DNA of 64,000 nt from Erodium maritimum. Taxonomy: Eukaryota; Streptophyta; Magnoliopsida; Geraniales; Geraniaceae. The stretch spans positions 52,708,803 through 52,772,802 of the forward strand of contig OY997588.1 in NCBI GenBank assembly GCA_963921825.1, written 5' to 3'. Positions 58,629 through 64,000 of this stretch are shown piece after piece. Both the position numbers and the translations under genes were made by a program. How positions within the stretch are numbered: position 1 is the stretch's first letter; each line of letters begins with the position of its first letter. The notes beneath the pieces were generated by a model. It had not been told where the DNA came from, ran no database searches, and saw nothing but the letters and a program-made list of their open reading frames with translations.

Positions 58629-59621
58629 GGAACAGTATACAGTAAGAACCGACCTTATTGTGCAAACTGCGGACTCACAAGAGGGCGACAAGTGTCCTTT
58701 TCGCACGCAGTGTTGGTTGCGCGCACACACAATGCTGATACTGCTCATGCAAAGTGCTAGTACCTTATACACACAAGTGTTAGTATCTTACATGCACAAG
58801 TGCTGATATTGAGTTTATTAATTAAAAAAATGATGTACGATCAAAGCCTCATGTACTTATACAACAAAAATAAACCCCAGTGTCCTAATACAAAAGTCCT
58901 AAAACGAATCAAAGAAATCTGAAACCCCCAAAACAAAGCAGAAATAAACATCTCGGACTTGAAAAGTACGTATTTGACCCCCCGAATGACCCTAGATGGC
59001 CGAAAAACATCGTACATCATGGCAAGCGATGATTTTTCTCGAGAGGCCGTTTCCACTCAAAATGTGCTAGGTTTTTATTGATTTCTAACACTAACTCCGT
59101 CCCAGATTCTCCAACTACCGCATCAGTACGTCTACGATACGGATTGTGTCACATACACAAGTATTGGTATCTTACATACACAAGTGCTAGTACTTTATAT
59201 ACACGGGTGCTGGTACAACACATGCAGGGGTGTGGTTGTGCTACATACCAACACTTTGCATGAGAGAAAAAGTACACGTGTCTACATTGTATGGAAGGTA
59301 CCAATGCTTTGTGTGGGGGAATAGTGTTGGTACATTACATGTACAAGTGTTGGTACTCTATATACACGGGTGCTGGTACCACATGTACCAACACTTGCGC
59401 GTTGGTACTAGCACTTTGTGTGGCGAAAAAAGGAGACGTGTCAGCATTTTATGGAGGGGTACCATGGCTTTGCATGGGGAGTACCAGGGGTTGTGCGCGT
59501 GAGAACATGAGTTGTGCGCGTGTGAACATGAGTTGTGTGTGCGCATGCAAAAAGGCCACATGTCGCCTTCTCGTGAGTCCGTAGTTTGCACAATAAGGAC
59601 GGGTTCGCATTTGATACTGAG
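58629..59621. mobile_element. TIR element X3 between two TA repeats
   Basis: Left GTAAGAACCGACCTTATTG...GCAAACTGCGGACTCAC...GGGCGACA and the reverse of the right end form about 70-base inverted repeats. TA runs flank it at 58617-58627 and 59622-59634. The interior (58830-59065) has ordinary composition and a 71-codon minus-strand frame with no recognised domain, possibly captured sequence. 59150-59450 is filled with ACAAGTGTTGGTAC-type repeats. Confidence 0.65.
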
Positions 59622-59634
59622 TATATATATATAG

Positions 59635-59750
59635 TATCGATATCAAATGCGAACCATGTCTTATTGTGCAAATTGGGGACACACAGGAGGGCGACACATG
59701 GCTTTTTCGCGTGCACGCACGCGCACAACACCTGTGTATATACAGTACCA
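59635..59750. mobile_element. Left end of a further related TIR element (X4)
   Basis: TATCAAATGCGAACCATGTCTTATTGTGCAAA and GGGCGACACATGG repeat the X3 end in direct orientation after the TA run. A matching right end was not found, so this is a fragment or its other end has decayed. Confidence 0.5.
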
Positions 59751-60365
59751 GTGGATCGGTAACCCTACCCGATTCCATTTGGTCGCACAACCTCCAATGG
59801 TTGACGTACGCCATTGTCGGGCACGCACCACCAACCATGTCCATCTCGACTGCCCCACCTCGTTGGCCTCGCCCCGTCAATCCATTTGTCTTATCTAGAG
59901 GGGTCCCTTGGAGCCGTTTGGCTCCTCTACCCAGAGCCGACCCTTTCACTTGACAAGAAAAGCAACTGCATAAGGCCACTAAATTTGGGAAGGTCACAAT
60001 ATTTTACTAAAGTTTGTGTCTATATTTATTTTTATAAAAATAAATTATATGTGTTGAATTTCTAATAATATTTTAGAATTTTAAATTTTAACTTATACAA
60101 GAAATTAACAATGAAACTTTAATAAGTTTCCTCCGGTATATCCGATAAGTCTTAAATATATTTTGATTTTATAAATATATTAAAAATAAAATAATTATGA
60201 CAAAAGGCTCCAAATAAGACATCAAAAATATTTTGCTACGTATTATTGTTTTCTCTAATATTTTGAAATCAAAATTTCTATTTATCTTAAAAGCACTTTT
60301 GTTTTTAAATAATTAAAAGAACTCTTATAACTTTATGACGAAAAAATTAAACAATAACTTTCAAA
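59751..60365. other. Unclassified spacer
   Basis: 59750-59960 is GC-balanced with only repeat- or chance-derived open frames. 59990-60365 is AT-rich. No gene or element was recognised. Confidence 0.4.
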
Positions 60366-60840
60366 GCATTTTTTTTGAAACGAGTATAGAGGTATTGTAT
60401 TACTATAGAACATCAACTTTACAGGGTAGGACATCACTGCCCAGGATTCCAAATATTTGTCTCGATCGACCGTAGTCCACCAAGCGCTCATAGATCCATA
60501 AAAATAGTCTGCTTTCAATCGCATATCCGAACTTAGGAGTTCCTCTTACCGACATTTCAAAAATAATAAGGCTCAAAGTCCTAATCCTATCTAGCCAAAA
60601 GTTTATTCGACCTAAGACAAAGTAAAATGCAGACCTAACAGAAGTTGAAAGTAATGCATTGGTTGCAGATTTCCCGAGACTCCCTGATAGTGGTAGCCCC
60701 AAGTCTGTGAATATAAGTCCCAAACTGACCTTTCCACCCCCGCCGGGTCCTATCATTCTTACCGTGGAGGGTAATGTCCCTCCATCTGCATCCTCTGATT
60801 CTGTTCCAGCCTGGGCTCATCAAGTCTCTCTTGTAAGCCA
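60366..60840 (-). mobile_element. Possible LINE 3' end (minus strand) or LINE fragment
   Basis: The minus strand ends ...CTCTATACTCGTTTCAAAAAAAA at about 60366, a form common at plant LINE 3' ends, and a 117-codon minus-strand frame precedes it. The plus strand of the same segment also reads FPRLPDSGSPKSVNISPKLT and SVPAWAHQVSL, which resembles LINE ORF1 text. The orientation is therefore uncertain. The segment is cut at AGCCA by the solo LTR and continues at 63964. Confidence 0.35.
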
Positions 60841-61043
60841 TGTAAAACCCGCTTCGTTTCCTTAAGGTATTAATTTGCAAACGAAAACCTTAGGGTAAGT
60901 TTTTGAAACGAGTGCAAAAAAAAAAATTATTGAAGGGAGCAGGTCTGGACCAGGCCAGGCGCGCAGGCCCAACCCAGCCCAGCCACTCTCGGCCCGGTTG
61001 TCCCCTGAGGCCCAAAAGGGGCTGGCCCAAAAACCCACCCCCT

Positions 61044-61050
61044 TTATAAG
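61044..61050 (+). promoter_or_regulatory. Probable TATA box of LTR B
   Basis: TTATAAG within CCCCTTTATAAGGG, followed by a C/T-rich leader starting about 30 bases downstream. The reversed B LTR has TATTTAA at the corresponding place. Confidence 0.55.
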
Positions 61051-62802
61051 GGTTTCAGTCTCATTTTCTCTCCACAGCCTCCATTCACCCTCTCCTCTCT
61101 CTCTCTACCCGATCCGACCTCTCTCTCTCTCTTCGTCTTCCTCGCCGGACCGGCACCGGCCGCCATCGCTCCGGCCGCTCTCCCATCGCCACCACACGCC
61201 GCCACGTCCCAGCCGAACCCCGACCTCCCTCTCCTCCAGCCACCACGCCGTCTCCCTTCCATCTCCGTCCGACCACGCCCAGCTCCGACCACGTCCCAGT
61301 CGTCCCGTCCTCTTCTCCTCCGTCCCGACGCCGTCACCGCTCCGGTCAGCCACACGACTCCGTCCCCGAGCTCCCTGCCTCACTCCTCTCCTTCGTCTTC
61401 CTCGCCGAACCAGCACCGGCCACCAGTTTCGCCACCGAGCTCCCCACGCCACCACCGGCCACCACCGGTACCGTCCGAACCCTAACGCGCCGCCGCCCTC
61501 TTCCCGTCTCCGGTCTTCCCGTCCGAGCCCTAACTCGCCCCGAGCTCCCGCCGTCGCCGGCGAGCTCGCCAGATCCGGAACGGGACGAGCCGTCCGGACC
61601 CAAGCCCTACGCAGCCGTACGCCGCCGCCTTCCTCACGGTTAGTTCTCGGCCGTGGAACTTCGGCCGACCGGCGCCGGTGGTCGGCCGTACCTAACCCGA
61701 TCCGTTCTTCTTCGTCTTTGCTTTCCCGTTCCCGAGTTCGTTCAGATCCGGTCGGGATGGAACGGAGCTCCCGAAATGGAAGGGAACAGAACAGAAAACG
61801 TAGATCTGGTTGTTTAAAAGTTTTGTTGTATTGTTGTAAATCTGAAAATTGTAAAGTTGAACAAAGTTTTGATATTATTGTTATGTTTCGAACGATTTCC
61901 AGATTTTGTTAACGTTGAAGAAGAAAAGGGTTTAATTTGAACGTTACGTTGAAAAATCTGTTTTAGGTTAAAAGTTCGTTTTCGCTTTTCGAACGTAAAT
62001 TAGTTATCGTTAAAACTAGATCGGTTGGATTATTTGGGTCTTAAAACGAAGGTCGGTCGTTAAACGAATTTGAGTGAAGTTAAATCAAAAAGGAGGGAAA
62101 CGAAATCAAATCGGTTTTAGAAGGGTTTCGGACCAAAAATATCGAGTTTGGAAACGAGCGGAAGGAAACCGTTGTGTTCAAGTCGAAGTCGGATTTAAAC
62201 AAAGCAAAGGAGTTCAAAGACGGTTTTAAGCTAAAAAGGGGTTTATACTGGGTTTAGATCAAACCCGGGTTCGGTGCGCGGGTGCTCGAACCCGATCCGT
62301 TGTAACCCGACTTTTATCCCGCTCGAGTGTAAACGACAACTGTCGAATTCAAATGGACAAATCGCAGCCGTTAACTTAACGGCGGAACCGTTATTAATTT
62401 TTGGACGTTGAGTTATTTAAATTTTCGACCTGTTCGTACTAGCTTAAAAGTGAGTTAAATCTGTGTTCTTTTAGATCGTGCTGCGGACCGAGGCAAAGGG
62501 AGGCTCGGCGAGTGACTGCCTTTCATCTCAGGTTTAGTGGAGCGTTTTTGGAGTTGCTTACGAGGTAGGGAAAAGTAGCCGGATCTCGGCCCTGACTAGG
62601 GAAAGTTAAATGTAGAATTGCATGTGACACCGGGGTGTCGTGGGTTATTTAGGTTATCGAATATTAGAAATGCATGATACGGGAACGTAGCGATTACTGA
62701 AAGTGCATGTGACACTTAGTAGTGTCGTAGGAGCAGAGAACTTAGCGTTAACTGTTTCACTGGAGGCATATGACCATGCCCGGGGGTTGTTGTGCGTTAA
62801 TT

Positions 62803-62995
62803 GTTGTTGAGTTTGGGTGGCCTTGAGAGCCCGTGTTAATCGTTGTTGAGTTTGGGTGGCCTTGAGAGCCCGTGTTAATTGTTGTTGAGTTTGGGTGGCC
62901 TTGAGAGCCCGTGTTAATTGTTGTTGAGTTTGGGTGGCCTTGAGAGCCCGTGTTATTTAGTGCTGAGTCTTGGGTGGCCATGAGAGCCCGTGTTG
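62803..62995 (+). repeat. 39-bp tandem array in LTR B
   Basis: Four regular 39-base units (core TTTGGGTGGCCTTGAGAGCC) and one diverged unit. The core matches the LTR A array, but the linker is GTTAATTGTTGTTGAG instead of the A linker, so this array arose by separate amplification. The minus-strand 74-codon frame is a by-product. Confidence 0.92.
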
Positions 62996-63234
62996 TCGTT
63001 TCGGTATTTTGAGTGGCCGTGAGTGCCCGTGGGGTTGTGAACCCGTACTTTATCGTTGGTGTCTTGGGTGGCCATGAGGGCCCGTAGGGTTGTTGAACCT
63101 GTGTTTGGTTGTCGGTGTTTTGTTGGCCTTGAGTGCCTGTGGAGTTGTCACCGGTGTCGTTACTGTCTGTTTGAACTTGTTTGTGTTTGTGATTGGTTAC
63201 TGGTTGCTGGTGGAGGTTGTGTGGTGTAGCTAGC

Positions 63235-63383
63235 CTCCCGACTGGGATCGGGAGAAGCGGAGGGGTTGTGGGCTAGCTCCCCGACTGGGATCGGGGGAAG
63301 GACGCGCGGGTGTGGCTAACCACCCGACTGGGATCGGGTGAAGCGGAGAGGTTGTGGGTTAGCCTCCCGACTGGGATCGGGGG
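63235..63383 (+). repeat. Four hairpin-forming repeats with varying paired arms
   Basis: Each unit has a seven-base arm ending CCGA, the invariant CTGGGA loop, and a complementary arm beginning TCGGG: 63235-63254, 63278-63298, 63321-63340 and 63364-63383. The second arm base is T, C and A in the first three, with matching A, G and T on the other arm. The fourth would pair through a G-T wobble. Spacing is about 43 bases. Confidence 0.75.
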
Positions 63384-63639
63384 AAGTTGCGCGACAGGTC
63401 GACCGCCTGACCACGTCTATGATCGGTAAAGGGCGAGAGACAGAGATTGGTTACTAAGCAGCCGGTTTGCGATCCTTTGTGATCTTGTTTGGTATTGTGT
63501 GGTCAATCGTGTCTTGGAGGAGGTCGTCGATCGTAGTGTGGGGTCTACATAGCGTGTCCGAGTGTTGAGTCGGTTGAGGAAAGTATTGATCGTGCGTGTG
63601 TCTTGAGTCGTTGTTGGTGCCATCGGCCTTGTCTACTAA

Positions 63640-63713
63640 TTATGCCATAGTCAGTATGTTATCTGTGGTGGTGAGCGAACGCTCACCCCTATCTGCTTTT
63701 CCTACAGGTACCG
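63640..63713 (+). promoter_or_regulatory. Conserved hairpin and acceptor block in LTR B
   Basis: ATGCCATAGTCAGT, TATCTGTGG, the palindrome GTGAGCGAACGCTCAC (63671-63686) and TTTTCCTACAGGTAC, matching the block at 11365-11436. Confidence 0.6.
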
Positions 63714-63963
63714 TTCGTAGTCTGGACTAGGTGAGCTTCTGAAGCTTGAAGAGCTTGAAGCGGGTTGTTGGGTGTTTGAGTCTAGAGACGTGTATCTCGT
63801 TTTGTCCAAGTGTGGGACTTTTATTTTGAGATGTAAATATTTTTCTTTTGTGGAGCTAAACTGACTCTTTAGGTGATTTGTCGAAAACAGGTTTCAGTTT
63901 TGTAACTTTTTAAACGTTCGCGTCCCTAGTTTCGGTTCGCTGAAATTGGGGCGTGACAAGCCA

Positions 63964-64000
63964 GCTGCTTCTTCAGGTACCTCTGTCCCTTTTGTTTGGG
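63964..64000. other. Continuation of the sequence hosting solo LTR B
   Basis: After AGCCA, the sequence GCTGCTTCTTCAGG... resumes the host segment interrupted at 60840. Too short to classify. Confidence 0.5.

Larger units (their letters stand above)
61639..63707 (+). other. Candidate LTR intron in family B
   Basis: Donor-like GTTAGT at 61639-61644 follows CCTCACG, and acceptor TTTTCCTACAG ends at 63707. The reversed B LTR has GTGAGG (minus strand, 19016-19011) at the corresponding CCCCACG position. The GTTAGT donor is weaker than the usual plant consensus. Inference only. Confidence 0.3.
60841..63958 (+). mobile_element. Solo LTR of gypsy family B with TSD AGCCA
   Basis: This 3118-bp LTR starts TGTAAAACCC and ends GGGGCGTGACA. 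It is bracketed by AGCCA at 60836-60840 and 63959-63963. No primer site follows, so it is solo. It matches the reversed LTR at 16881-19607 in its promoter region (GGTCTGGACCAGGCC, CCCAACCCAGCCCAGCC) and around the ACTTTTATCCCGCTCGAG word. Its second half has the 39-bp array, a set of four hairpins and the conserved acceptor block. A 304-codon Pro/Ser/Arg-rich frame (60998-61912) lies in its GC-rich leader and looks like low-complexity leader, not a gene. Confidence 0.9.

Noticed and set aside
59449-59997. 182-codon minus-strand frame
   Set aside because: It crosses the X3 end, a TA repeat and the X4 end, with no domain; chance open frame.
60369-60912. Shared TTTTTGAAACGAGT at about 60366 and 60899 as a terminal repeat
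   Set aside because: The second copy lies inside the solo LTR and the first outside it; no further similarity extends from either, so it is probably chance.
60901-60913. TGCAAAAA at 60913 as the start of solo LTR B
   Set aside because: A start at 60841 (TGTAAAACCC) gives a perfect AGCCA duplication with 63959-63963, whereas 60913 gives none.
60998-61912. 304-codon Pro/Ser/Arg-rich plus-strand frame
   Set aside because: It lies within the GC-rich leader of a solo LTR, is low-complexity, has no domain, and comparable frames occur on the opposite strand.

Overview
This window looks like a transposon-dense, gene-poor piece of a flowering-plant nuclear genome. I found no convincing host protein-coding gene, tRNA, rRNA or CRISPR array. 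Almost everything that can be identified is a mobile element: plant Ty3/gypsy chromovirus-type (Tekay-like) elements, Ty1/copia elements primed by initiator Met-tRNA, an L1-type LINE, Mutator-like and hAT-like DNA elements, and tandem arrays inside LTRs. Boundaries were read from terminal repeats and target-site duplications (TSDs) seen in the sequence; family names rest on recognisable protein motifs.

Layout. Bases 1-6690 hold the right end of a MULE-type element (1-882), an unclassified stretch (883-3068), a complete small MULE-type element (3078-4303, 9-bp TSD) and a LINE-derived piece with a poly(A) end (about 4500-5879). From 6691 to about 48060 lies one minus-strand LINE, blown apart by four insertions: a MULE (6720-8154), a Ty3/gypsy element A (9289-23256, TSD AGTAG), a solo LTR of family C (23561-36267, TSD ACCCA) and a copia element (38800-47300, TSD GCCAC). 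Some insertions carry insertions of their own: a reversed fragment of a second gypsy element (family B, 15259-19607) sits inside element A, and an hAT MITE (24549-25098) and a first copia copy (26468-34932, TSD CACTC) sit inside solo LTR C. Bases 48061-60840 hold minisatellites, a short-LTR non-autonomous retroelement (49482-50904), an Athila-like gag remnant split by an hAT MITE (54707-55429), and a chain of TIR elements separated by TA repeats (57702 to about 59750). Bases 60841-63958 are a second solo LTR of family B (TSD AGCCA).

How the parts relate. LTR families A, B and C share their downstream halves: a conserved block with a short hairpin followed by a splice-acceptor-like TTTTCCTACAG, and arrays built from one ancestral 39-bp motif in A and B. 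Their upstream (U3) halves differ. Donor-like GT sites in the leader suggest a spliceable intron inside the 5' LTR. The two copia copies share the same disabling lesions in protease, integrase and reverse transcriptase, yet their LTR pairs are nearly identical, which points to recent mobilisation by enzymes supplied in trans. One copy carries a 38-bp extension beyond its LTR, inside the TSD, suggesting aberrant plus-strand priming.

Limits: no alignment or database search was run. Divergence statements are by eye, and stretches marked unclassified are simply ones I could not assign.
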